From Mytilisepta virgata (lineage: Eukaryota; Mollusca; Bivalvia; Mytilida; Mytilidae): a stretch of 64,000 bases of DNA. The notes below the pieces were generated by a model. It made no database searches, had not been told where the DNA came from, and was given only the letters and a program-made list of their open reading frames with translations. This document shows, piece by piece, positions 1-13,300 of the stretch. The translations under genes were made by a program, and so were the position numbers. Numbering within the stretch: position 1 is the first letter of the stretch; each line of letters starts with the position of its first letter. The DNA lies in contig CM051520.1 of NCBI GenBank assembly GCA_028015205.1, forward strand, positions 65,046,694 through 65,110,693, in the 5' to 3' direction.

Positions 1-1120
1 AACCCTCTTTTTCAACATCAATGTTTTAACGATGAAACTTATTCATCTTGTTAAACATTAACAGAACCAGGCGAATCAGGACAATCGAAATGTAAAAGGC
101 CATAAGCTTATCTCTATATTTACGCAGTTATATTTTGATTTCAATCCATTTTTCTCAACGACATAAAAAGGAAATTATATCATCGCTTCTTAGCTTGCTG
201 TATAATATATACCTACATTTAAACTAACTTGGAATTACCACACGTCAATTTAACTAAGTGACTCTATTCACAAAAATACGATATTTACTTTGGAAGTCAT
301 GGGACAATTTAAAAAACAGAATAATTAAATCAAACGAGTTTGATATTTGAATATATTGGCTATTATTTGAAAAGACTACGCAACTCTGAAAAGAATCAAT
401 ACCAACTAGAGTATTTAGCTTCATTTCTTCAGGCTATGGTATTGAAACCGCGACTAATGATGACAGACTTCATAATGGCCTTTTTGCAATGTGGTCAGTT
501 CTTTGCCAGTCGCATTGGTAATAATGATATATTTCGTCACCTTATAGCAGGTGTATAAAAGCGACTTTGATATTGCTAAACTAATTATTGAAGTCTAGAT
601 CTACTTTTTATTAAATTTTGTACGGAATCGTTTTATATTAACGGTGTCAGTGGTAGAATTTATATATATCATGTTTACTTACTCTGTTGACATGTTTGTC
701 TGGAAAAAAAGGAAAATATATTACAACTTCAAAAAATAGATTTTACTAATTAATAAAGCAATGCCTATGTATGGCATTGATGTATTCTCAATCACGGAAT
801 TGTTGCTACCAGATAATTTACCTGTTGACAGATAGATGACAATAATGTCTTACCTGTGATGACTATAGATAATGATCCTTTCCCCCAAGTGTGGATTATT
901 GCAGAGGAATGATTAGCTTGGCTGATAATGCTCTGTATTTCTGTTCCATCTGACAGCTGATCCTTGGACAGATAGTAAATCAGATTTATAAACCACCTAC
1001 ATAATTGTTGGAACAAAATATAATGGAATTAACTTGAATTTTTCAGCAAAGCATCTGGAATGTTTTAATCGCTTTGCTCTTTGAAAAACAAACTTATGTA
1101 TTAGTGTGTGGTACCAGGAC

Positions 1121-1333
1121 ATGTCAATGTTGACCAGGAAAGGTACTATGGTTCGTAAGAACCGCGGTTCAATTAAACGTCAATCAGTCCGAAGACAGGG
1201 TAATGGTTCTTTGACAAGAAAACACCAAAATTCAGGCTCACAAGTTCCAGAATCACCACGAGTTGTTGCAGTTAAGAGAGAGGAATTTTTTCCACAGGAT
1301 TCTCCTACAAGAAGTATTGCAAGTACTGTTGTT
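1121..1333 (+). CDS. TMEM272-like gene, coding exon 1 (residues 1-71)
   Basis: The open frame runs from just after a TGA at 1082-1084. The first in-frame ATG is at 1121, with G at -3, so it was chosen as start. The frame ends phase 0 at 1333 against the donor GTAAGT (1334). The peptide is rich in Arg, Lys and Ser (RGSIKRQSVRRQ near residues 15-26), with several R-x-x-S sites, so a cytosolic tail that could be phosphorylated is plausible. A good acceptor (TTTTTCAG ending 1046) suggests the exon starts at 1047, with 1047-1120 as 5' UTR. A weaker AG at 1104 would allow coding to enter from an exon further left. The translated end (RSIASTVV) joins the next exon's SFDDEK without a phase problem. 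Confidence 0.72.
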
Positions 1334-4300
1334 GTAAGTCTTTTGATTATGATGTTAAGATAACATAAGTAATTTGGATTTGCTCAACAACATTTTCTGG
1401 TTTTTATTTCAACTTTCCACAGTTTTTTTTATGATAGTATATGATTTGTCACAGTCAGTACATGCAACGTTTTTACATTAGTTTGTATTAAAGAATCTGT
1501 ATTTTCAATTTCAAATTGTATTCTGCAGACAGATTCATAATTTAGTATTCGTTATGACAAATATAAAATGAAAAATCCGAGTGGTTATTATGCGTTTTAT
1601 ATACAGGAGAATATTGTTACAATATTTTCTTTTTGTAAGCTTCAATTTTATTTCTAAAGTATGACTAAGTCTTATATACTAAAACCCTTTCGTATTTTTG
1701 CAATTACTTCTGAATCACATGAAAGACACTTTCATACAATTGATAGTTCATCAAAAGGGGGACCTACATTGTATAAATTATTTAAGAGGGATCTAAGGCT
1801 ATCTTGATTATTTGTATGATAGCCAGAGGTATTTATTTAGTAAAATTTAGAAAATCGAATCACAGATTACCCATCGAAACGGGCAGATGTAGAGGTGTGG
1901 AACACCACCTCAGATATTGTAATTTATGTTCGAGTGGGGAATTGGGAGATGAATTTCATTATCTTTTTGAGTGCTCCAGTTTTGAAAATGAGAGAGATAT
2001 ATATTTATTAGTAGTGTAATTATAAATTGACCGGATGTATTAAAGTTTTGAAACTTATTATCACACTATAATAGATCTAACATATTCAAATTATGTAAAT
2101 TTATAAAATTGTAAATAAGAGGGTATGTCCTCCTGGTTGATCATCTGTGCCTTCTGTTCATATGTATTTAGTTATTTATGTATATTTATCAATCTCTGTA
2201 CCTACCTTGATTGGTTATGAGAAGTAATGAATTTGAATCATACACTCATTTAATTCAATTTCGCAATATCATAATAAACTAAAAGTGATATACATTTTTA
2301 AGTGCCATAATAGGAATGCTTGAATAATGCATCTACAGAGCCTTAAAATCCTCCAGTACTTACGCACGTATGAAGCTTACGTTACGACAAGCATTTACAG
2401 AATTGTATAAATATTCAATAACATTATTAAATATAATCGAATCCACTAAAAACATTATAATTCAAATAAAAATTCCTTATAATTTGTAATCACACAAAAA
2501 ATAAAAATCCCAAAACAAAAATAAAAATAAGCAAGGCTAGTCCAATTAACAAACTAAATCCATAATTCTAATCTGATTAAATTGTGCAAACAAAATTAGA
2601 ATATCTATTACATTTGACTTTAAATAATATAAACTTTATTGATGATTTTTACATGCATCCTTGTTTAACAAGATTTACTTGCCTTGCAGCTTTCACTAAA
2701 ATTAATAGTAAACAGTCTAATGTAAATAATTGCAGTAAAAAGGGGAAAATTAACGACATTTCTGTCAGAGATTGTAAAAACTATTGTATTGGTATATGGT
2801 TTATTCAAATAAATTATTATCCGAGTCTTAATTCGCATGACAATTGATGCTTACATGTACATAGCAAAAGGGATGCCCTGAAATCAATTTTGGTCGGAGT
2901 TGTTGTGATTTCCATTATTTTTTGTTTCATATTTGACGTCTGGGATTTGTAAACCATTTCTGATAATTTTTGTCTATAGTTTTTAATTTTGCTTTAAGAC
3001 TTATTTTCTTTTTTTTCAATTTCTGGATTTTCAAGAACAAATCATTGTTGGTTGTTAATCAAGATCCGTTAAGAACGATTAATATCTGTCCAGAACAATT
3101 TTGCATATACAACAAAATGGATCACAGGAAAGGTAAAAAATGACATACCAATCTACCAACTTCACCCAACAGACAGAATCCCGGACAAACTAGAACTGCG
3201 AGGGGACCTCACTAACTATACCTGCCGCTGCTGTTAATTTAATGGACTAGGGCATCCTTATCATGATGAATTGTCTCACCATTTCTAAGTCCAACTGGGC
3301 ATATGGCAAAATTGCGGGTACTTTGGTAATTTGCATAGCGGCCATTTTGGATTTCTCTGACGACATTCATTACAAAGCATTAAACTTGCCCCAAAAAATA
3401 AAAATGCAAATATTCAAATTCTTATAACTCATAAGCAATTTGTCCGCATATAGGTACATTCTACACAATATTAGCTTTCCTTTCGTGTGCAAATAAACAT
3501 TGTCAGCATTGAAAACTTTCGGCCAATTCAGTTTAAAAAACTGAAGCGTAACCGTAGTATAACTTCTATATGAATTAACAAAAATTAGTTAAAAATGCAA
3601 ATTCAAACTACAGATACAGATACAAGGCGAGATCATACATAAATTGTCCGCATATAGAGAACAACTTTGGAGGATGATTTTAATGAGGAAATAAGTTTTA
3701 TCTCACCTGCTTTCATAACTTTTCGGCCAAAATGTTTTTAAAACATGATAATTTCAAGTCTCCCATAGCGTAATCCTTTAAATATGAAGCCTTTCCCCTC
3801 AGAATTAAACAAACAATTTGTAAATATCCGCCAAAGGAAGTTTTCATAGACACATTAGTTTAAGAGCCGAGACGGAAAAAGACTCGATCATCCGTAATTC
3901 AAACAATTTTATCATTTTCGATCTACAACTAAGGGAGGTAATTTGCTTAAAAGAGCTGAAGTCACGTGATGCAAATGCCATATATGTACCCAGCATTTTG
4001 CCATATGGTATAACTGAGGGAACAAAAGGGTATAAAATTATGGGGAAAAGTATTGGACCAGGATATACTTCGCATGCGCACAACTACGTAATAGGATCTA
4101 ACAGTATGCAAAGTTTCTTTAACCTCTGATAAGGCATGTTTGAGAAACTGCGGGTACAAAAATAATTGGGGGATAGACAGAATTTCTAAGTCCAAAAGGG
4201 TATAAAATTATGGAAAAAAGTATTGGACCAAGAGATACTTCGCATGCGCACATCTACGTACTAGGGTCTAACGGTATGCAAAGTTTCATTAACCTCTGAT

Positions 4301-7300
4301 AAGACATGTTTGAGAAACTGCGGGTACAAAACAGTTGGGGGATAGAAAGAATTTCTTAAGTCCAAAAGGGTATAAAATTATGGAAAAAAGTATTGGACCA
4401 GGACATACTTCGCATGCACAGATCTACGTACTAGGATCTGACAATATGCAAAGTTTTATTAGCCTCTGATAAGGCATTTTTGAGAAAATGCGGGTACAAA
4501 AAAAAATTGTGGGATAGACAGAATTATTTTGTAAGTCCAAAAGGGTATAAAATTATTGAAAAAAGTATTCGACCAGGATATACTTTGCATGCGCACATCT
4601 ACGTAACTAAAATATATAATAATTTCCGAAACTTGTCGATCTTGGATGGCTCGAACATATATTTTTCCCCGTCCCCTCTAGTTCTACCCATCAAGGTTCA
4701 ACTGGATATGATCCTTTTCCTTTCCTTTAAGCTAGTGTGTTGTCCCATTTACTCCAAAAAAGGCTTCACGATATGTTCATTCGAGTTATTATTAAAATCA
4801 TACATGTATGTTGACCAATGCGATATAGATCTAACCATCTTTCATTTATTTGGTGAAATCCACACTAAGCATACCATACACATGAAGGCAGTGAATCTCA
4901 GTTCATACAGGGAACATGCACATAAAAACAGGAAAGAAACATATCATTATACTTTATAATAATGAATTTATAATATGTTGTTGTTGTACTGCGCTTGTTT
5001 AATAAAAACAGGCGACAGATATTTCTCTGATAATATACAGTGACAGTTGAAAAACAACAAACTCCGACGCATGTTTACTTGTCTCTGCCAAATCTATATA
5101 ATTATGTAATACGAATGTCATGGGAGCAATGTAATTACAAAAATTATTTAAAATAATTGTAACTTGTAGTGTTCAGTATGACTGCGCTAACGAATTTAAG
5201 TGGAAAGTGGACAGGCAAATGACAGGATTTCTGTTTAATTTGACTTGTAATAGATCTAATCCCAATTTTATATTGAATTTGTTTTCGGTCATGTGCACTG
5301 TTAAAATTCGGTTTTAGTGAATCACTTTCTTGCAGACTTCTGTTAATTGCTAACGTTATTTGTACCATCAAACAGGATACAAAATTTTCCACTTTATTTT
5401 ATGGTACAACCCTTATCAGCAACCCTAATAACCAAAACTCTGAAAAGCCTAAAATATTCAAAACAGACTGATAAAAAATTCCACATAGGCCTAAACAGGA
5501 AAGTCCAAATCAAGATAACTAAGACAATTGTCATGTTTTAGTTTAAAACTTTATTATAATGCCATTTTTTTCATCGAAAATTTCAAATTAAGGAAACAAT
5601 ATTATAGTAACTGCTTGGGTTTCTAATTATTTTGAATTTACATTCAATTTTATTTTTAGGACTTATGTATTTATCCGTACGAAAAAAATTTCCTACATGT
5701 ATGTATTTATAGTTTCGCTTCACCAGTTTTTGTCTTACAGCTTCTACTTATTTTATTCGTACTTTTTCCAAGCTGGCGTAAAACGTGTATTTGTTATAAT
5801 TGTTTGGACCCTGGGCCCTCAGAGCACACTCCGTGTAGTTTGACGACATCTAACTGTGTAGAATTTAAAATTGTGTGTTTTTTTTTTTTTTGTCAAGAAA
5901 GTCCTATATGTTTCTGTAACTTTTTGAATAATTATCTCCAAAAACTTTGTATGCCGATTTGAAATACGTTATCTATACCATGTAATCGTTATAAATCTAC
6001 TTCTTAGTAATTAAGGGTCATTACTTAAAACTAGAACTTTTTTAAGAACTCATAGAAGTAATAATATAAGGTTTTCTTGATAGAAAATCAATGTAAGTTA
6101 ATAACTAAGCACAGCTGCAAAATGCAAATTTCCCAGTTACAATGTCAAAAGCCAATACGTCACAAAATTTGTATGACGTGAGAGAAATCTAGAAAAAAAC
6201 TCCCGGCCATTTTGTATGGCACGCCGTTGTTATATTTATTCAATTTCGAGATATCTTATTTACTTAAATAAGATATCTTATAAACTTATAGAGATATCTT
6301 ATAAATTAAAAGAGATATCTTATAAATTAATAGAGATATCTTATAAATAATAGAGATATCTTATAAACTTATAGAGATATCTTATTAACTTATAGAGATA
6401 TCTTATTTAACTGGTTATAAAGATATCTTATTAAATATATAAGATATCTCTATAAGTTAATAAGATATCTCTATTAATTTATAAGATATCTTATTAACTA
6501 TATAAGATATCTTTTATATAGTTAATGATAGAGATATCTTATAAACTTATAGAGATATCTTATTAACTTATAGAGATATCTTATTTAACTGGTTATAAAG
6601 ATATCTTATTAAATATATAAGATATCTCTATAAGTTAATAAGATATCTCTATTAATTTATAAGATATCTTATTAACTATATAAGATATCTTTTATATAGT
6701 TAATAATAGAGATATCTTATAAACTAATAGAGATATCTTATAAACTAATAGAGATATCTTACAAACTTATAGAGATATCTTATTAACTAATAGAGATATC
6801 TTATTAACTTATAGAGATATCTTATTTACTTTCAAATTAAATAAGATATCTTATAAAAATTAAAGATATCTTAACACTTAATAAGATATCTCTATTAGTT
6901 TATAAGATATCTCTATTAATTTATAAGATATCTTATTAACTAATAGAGATATCGTATAAATTAATAGAGATATCTTATAAATTAATAGAGATATCTTATC
7001 AACTAATAGAGATATCTTATAAACTTATAGAGATATCTTATTAACTTATAGAGATATCTTATTTAACTGGTTATAAAGATATCTTATTAAATATATAAGA
7101 TATCTCTATTAATTTATAAGATATCTTATTAACTATATAAGATATCTTTTATATAGTTAATAATAGAGATATCTTATAAACTAATAGAGATATCTAATAA
7201 ACTAATAGAGATATCTTATAAATTAATAGAGATATCTTATAAACTAATAGAGATATCTTATAAACTTATAGAGATATCTTATTAACTAATAGATAATTTG

Positions 7301-10300
7301 AAAGTAAATAAGATATCTCTATAAGTTTATAAGATATCTCTATTAATTTATAAGATATCTCTATTAGTTTATAAGATATCTTATTAAGTAAATTTATGAG
7401 ATATCTCTATTAGTTTATAAGATATCTTATTTAACAAAATAAGATATCTCGAAATTGAATAAATATAACAACGGCGTGCCATAATTTTGTCATAATATCC
7501 TATGACCAATGCCGATACGACACCGAATTTGTTTGACGTCAGAGAAATCTGGAAAAACTCCCGACCCTTTTAGTCATAATGTCCCATGTCCAAAGCCGAT
7601 ACGACACAAAATGTGTTTGACGTGAGTGAAATCTGGAAAAAGACATGGTCCTTTCTGTCATAATGTCCCATGACCAAAGCCGATACGACACAAAATTTGT
7701 TTGACGTGAAAGAAATCTGGGAAAAATTCCGGCCTTTTTTGTCATTTGTTTTGCAATTTGACGCTTGTTGCTGAAGGAGGAGGACATGAGGGGAACACAA
7801 TGTCACTCATTTTGTTTTGAAAACTGAGAACGCGAAGAATGTTGTTTATTTATTTCCTGCGCTTTTTTATTGTCTTCAGTGTTTACATCCCGTTCAAGTT
7901 GTTGTTTTGGTATTTATTGGAGATAACTGTTCAAAAAAGGATTTTTTTATGAGCTCAGTAATTACATATTTCTAAAATACTACATCAATTAAACCGTGTT
8001 CTTATGATTTAAAACAAATACAATGTAATAACCTGTTTAAGATTTCAAAAAGATATCGATCAATAATTACTATTCAAGCTTTGTTTTATATCTGGGTAAA
8101 GTTACTGTAAATATTTCGAAATTGAAGATAATCATTTGCATGAAAGTGCAGATATTACAAAGTCGAATTACGCCTTAAATTCTCAAGATGAAGTTCTTTG
8201 TAGAATATGAATATAGAGTTGGCGAATAGTAAACGATAAATCAATACAAACACAAAAATCTCTTCAATCAGGAAGGTGACCATCACCCAAATAGTAATAT
8301 AGAATCTTATCGTACTTCCCCCTGCTCAGCCGCTCTCTAATCTCCGTATTAAGGCTTTGTGGCGTATGAGGAGAAGTTATCAGCGACGTCACAATATGAG
8401 AGCAGGCCTTATTAGCGACGTCACTATGTGACAGCAGACGTTATCAAGCTTACCTCCAGGAGGACAACAAAGCATACAAAATGTCTTACAGGGCTCGACA
8501 CAATATGAATCTTTTAGGCTCGTTCTGTGCGCTTACTCGCCAAAAAGCTTCATATTGTGGCAATCCGCTGATATTTTACGATATCAATGTGCAGAGAGCC
8601 CGATAATCTATACATATTGTAAACAAAGCCCTTATTTATAAACAGTAAACATCTGCTGGATTATTTTAGTGTCCTAGGTAAGATTTGGTACTAATATTTT
8701 GATAATGGCGGACAAATGAAATTTTCTGTTATAAAATTGTAAGTAAACATTTTTAAAAACCCAGAAGTATATAATATTTTATTTGTTAACCAGTTAAATT
8801 CTTGCAGGGTATTGCTCCTGGCCGGGGATCATGACTGTCCAGTTGGTTTTTTTTTTTAAATTTTTTGTAGGTGTTGTTGTGTTAAAAAGAAATTAAGAGT
8901 TGTATTTCTTTATAGATAGATTTAATTTTATTGAGTGAATATACAACTCAGATACTTTTTACTATTAATGTGGTGTTTTATCTTTTAATTATTTTATTTT
9001 CTGTCCTTACATCATATTGTAGATTTAATACAATATTGATACAAGGAAGACATCAATGTATCAGACATAATATGTAATAATAGATATTATTTCATTTGCT
9101 TAGTCATAAATTAAAAAAAATTCTTGTTATGTTGCAATTGATCATTTTATATAAATATGATTCAAACTACACTGACTTGATATTGGGAGAACTTATCGCG
9201 GCAGGTAAGAAGTCTTTTTTTTATCTTTTTTATTTAATGAAACCGAATGCATTTTATAACATCATACAATAAAATCAGTTCTTGTAAACTTCCCAGAATT
9301 ATTCGGAAATATCTCTGTCAATGCAGCATGTCGACAAGCAAAAGTTGATCAAATGGGACATTGCATGACTGTAAAAATCATCGGGTAACAAAAAATACCC
9401 ATATCACGATTTTCAAGTAACCTCTCCATTACATGTAAGTATGCATAAACTTTATAGGAACAATTTCCCAATTTCAGTCTCTAAAAAACAAATAATTAAT
9501 TGAATACAATGTAAGGCATTCTAGATATCCGTTTCTTCGTTTGGGAGACACTGTTACAGTTATTACTCGTTTGCACACCTTTTAACTATCTAAACAATTG
9601 TTTGAAAATTTAGACAGATGTATTTTTTACATTATACCCATATTGATATTTTGATCTTAAAAATAAATTAATTTAATGATCTATATTGAAATCCAGAATA
9701 TAGAATTCTACTATTTTAAATTAATTACGTTTTATTGACTTTTTTTTATAATTTTCTCTTCAGCATTTTGGATTATTGTTTTGGTTTCCAACATGTTAGG
9801 TCCTGCGCAAAGCCGATGAGTAGTAATTAGACGAAATGTCATTAAAATTGGTATCATAGAACTTTTTTATTTTGTTTATTTACAAATGATGTACAGTAAT
9901 AATTTACATGTTTAGTTCTGCGGCCTCCTTATATTCATGTCTTTTGGGTGGATTGTTCGGGACAGTTTTGGACTCTGTGCTCAAGATGCTCTTATACTAA
10001 ATGATTTCCTGACATGATTCATTACTTAAATACCTTTAATTGTTTCCATTCACAATTTGACAAAAAATTCGAGAAATTTCTAAGGCTCTTCCTTTTGATG
10101 CAGAGGTAACTCTTAGCTGAGTTTGGATTCCTGTTTGTTTTAATTGTTTTGGTTTTGATAGTTGTGCTTATTTATTCATCATTATATCCTTTCCAATATT
10201 CCAAGATCTCGAGCACTGCTGATGAGTTGCCAGTCAACGAAATGGCCATACAGTGCATCAATTTATTTCGGTATTTTGTGATACAGTTTATTTCTATTGT

Positions 10301-13300
10301 TTAAAGTTTTGTTCATGGGCATACACTAAAATCGAGAGGAGTCCTGAGAAAATATTTTTCTGTGCTTCTCTTGGGTAATTTTGTTAAGAGACATAATTGA
10401 AAAATATTTCACATTGTTAGTATTTTATGTTTTTATATTTTAAATTAATTTCTCTAATGTTGATATTCACATTTAAGATATTCCTGATCATACATGTATG
10501 TACTTGCTTTATTCCAATTCTAAGGCTATGGTCATTTGACCTGTTGACAAAAATATATAATTTTCAAGAAATTTGAAGCATACAGTTTATGGGAATAATT
10601 TCATTGGATATATAGTAATTTTACAGACACTAATTTTGATCATTGAGAAGCTTGATTTCTCTTTACTAATAGTATGTGATTGAAACGTTAAGCTCATTTT
10701 TAAAGAGTTAACTCCCTTATGTGTTCTGTACCAAAAAAAAAAAAAAAAAAAAATACAAATGAAAAAATATCATATAAAAATATATACATTGAACAATAAA
10801 ATTAAAGATATTAACACTGAAAAATGCATCTATTTGGTCAGTGTGTGGAAAACGGGACAGGAATAAACATATAACCTAACCCTATATATCCTAGTGTTAA
10901 ACAAAAGCATCCGAACTTGTATATGGTCCTTGCCCGGAAAAAGGGGTGGGATTTACATTTACTTTCCTCCCGATGCATCATGGATTTTGGTTAAACAAAG
11001 GTTGACAAATGTGTTTCGGGGCATCGCCGGGACATTGTGGGAGGAGTTAAAGATATGCCAACACTCTAGTTTTTGTTAAACAATCATGACAAAGGCAGAC
11101 CAAGGCGTAATGTGCGGACACTTTCTATATTTTTTCATTAACTGTACTAGGTAGAACAGATAAAAACGTTAAAAAAAAAGTTTCATTATTTCCCCAAGTA
11201 AAGGCGACAAACAACAACTAATGAGGGTATATCTCATTAAAGTCTTTGACCAATTTCACAGTTCTTTGCAAATGAAACGTTCTTAATATTATGTCGTTGC
11301 CTTATAGCAAGCGAATACAGTATTGTTTAATCAATTATTTCAGCGCGTTTGTTGGAATTAGCTGCAATTTTGTCATGTTCGTGAAGAATCGTTTTGTATA
11401 TAACACTTTATTGCTTAAAATAATATTTAAAGCGTACTAGTCTACGTGATAAGTATCCGTGATTTCATTTACGCTTTAATTTAAAACTAAAACCGTTGTA
11501 TCAGAAATATTCATTTTATACTAACAAAATTTCATAAAATCAATTTCTTTCATTATATTCTATTGACTAATTTTCTTAAACTTGCTTTGCAATTATAAGA
11601 ACACTAGTGTCCTTTGTCTGTTTAAGATCATTTTTTTATCTACCAGCCATTTCACACTTTTCACGTTTTTAATCATATTGTTGTTTAATATTTTATTGAA
11701 GTGTTGTTCTAGGTAGTTTTCATTGAGTACAAATTGTACTAATGGTTTTTACATTGTCAACACTAATGATTTTATTTCGAAAGCAAATTTTAACGAAGCA
11801 GGACATGCTTACCCTTTTGTAGCACCCCCCGGTTTTTAGTGGGAGTTCGTATTGCTAGTGCTTTAGTTTCTGTGCTGTACTTTTCTATTTGTTGTTTAGT
11901 TTATTATGTTTTTTTATTCCTTTAGTTATACATGTATCATTGTGGCGTTTATTTGTTGTGTTTCATTCTCTTGACTTTGTCTTTTCCTTGGATTTCGAAT
12001 TAACGGTTTATCGCTTCGGTATTCTATTGTCGATATTAACAATGTGTGCATGACTCCAATCTATTATAACGACGGTTTCAATTTAAGTTTAAATTTCCCG
12101 GAAGTTCCATGCAGCATACTGACAATGATCTCGGGAATTGTCGGCAAACTTCGGAAACGCAATATACGTAACTTATTTTCAGGGACGCCGCATACAAACA
12201 GCGAAATATGTTTCAATTTGACAAAGATACATCTACATAATCCATGCATATAAAACTATTTGTTACAGTTATTATTGGTTAAAACGAAATATAATTTAAG
12301 ATTATGATCTATTATGGTCCGGAGACCTAAATCTCCCAAAGGTATTCCGGCAATATATCAACTGGTAGTCATGATATAACCAAAATGATGCTGAGACTAT
12401 TCATTCGGTAATCATGGTAATCATTCATTTGTATTTCATTCGCTAAGCAATTTACAGTTAAAAAATATAGTTATACTATAATTATTATCAGACATATATC
12501 ATATTTTAGTTACATATTCTGTTTGTTCTCGTCTTTTGATAACATCTGTTAAAATAAATAGGATGGTCTCTCATTATTGAGCAAATAAATTACATGCATG
12601 TGATTTCGAAAATAAGACATGATATTCGTAGAAACTAATAAAAGTATTTTAATTTTCAGGTGAGTGTTGAATCTTATTTTGCTTAAAATTAAAAAAAAAA
12701 TTTAAAAAATATATATCTTTCATCAAATAAATTAGTCATCAGTTATGCTCAAGTTAAGAATGTTGAGGATGAAAAAAATAACCCAACTTTTTGTAGAGGA
12801 GATGTACGTCTTAAAATTACCAAATTGGCAAAACCAGAAGACAACAAAATTTAAGAGCTATGCAGTGGAAATATTCTATATATATTCCATAACTTTCTAA
12901 AGATTTTTAAGACAGTTAATATAAAAGTACTTTATTTATAGTAAATTCAAAAACATAATTTTTACGCTAGTATCTAAATACAAGCAACTTATACCGTGAT
13001 ACATCCAAGCACCATTGCCCACATGTAGAGGCACCCACTCATGCAGTAGCAATGCACAAGCTGTGTCAAAGTAGGACTTATCAGTATAGCTCACGGCCAA
13101 AAATATTAAGGACCATAACGCTCATTGCCAATGATAAAAGAATTTTGTCAGACTATCTCTCAATATGAAATTTTGATATTTTACACAAAAGACAGAAAAA
13201 AGGTTTATTTCTCAATAAGCTGTTACAATTACTTTGTCAATTACAGCTTTCATTAACCGAAGTCCCATTAAATTATTATCCGCGTGGCAGGGTGCATATA

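Noticed and set aside
6235..7470. CRISPR-like look of the AGATATCT array
   Set aside because: Spacers are themselves repeated, the repeat is 8 bp, orientation flips, and the host is eukaryotic.
7539..7806. Overlapping minus-strand frames with repeated Arg/Ser-rich peptides
   Set aside because: Produced by the 84-bp minisatellite; 84 is divisible by 3, so the frames stay open by chance.
12300..12335. TATTATGGTCCGGA resembles the terminus of the 48.85-kb TTAA element
   Set aside because: Only about 13 bases match, with no TTAA and no partner end; too short to call a copy.
12715..12741. Minus-strand CTGATGA ... GAAA spacing resembling a hammerhead
   Set aside because: The would-be stem II strands are not complementary and no stem I is present.
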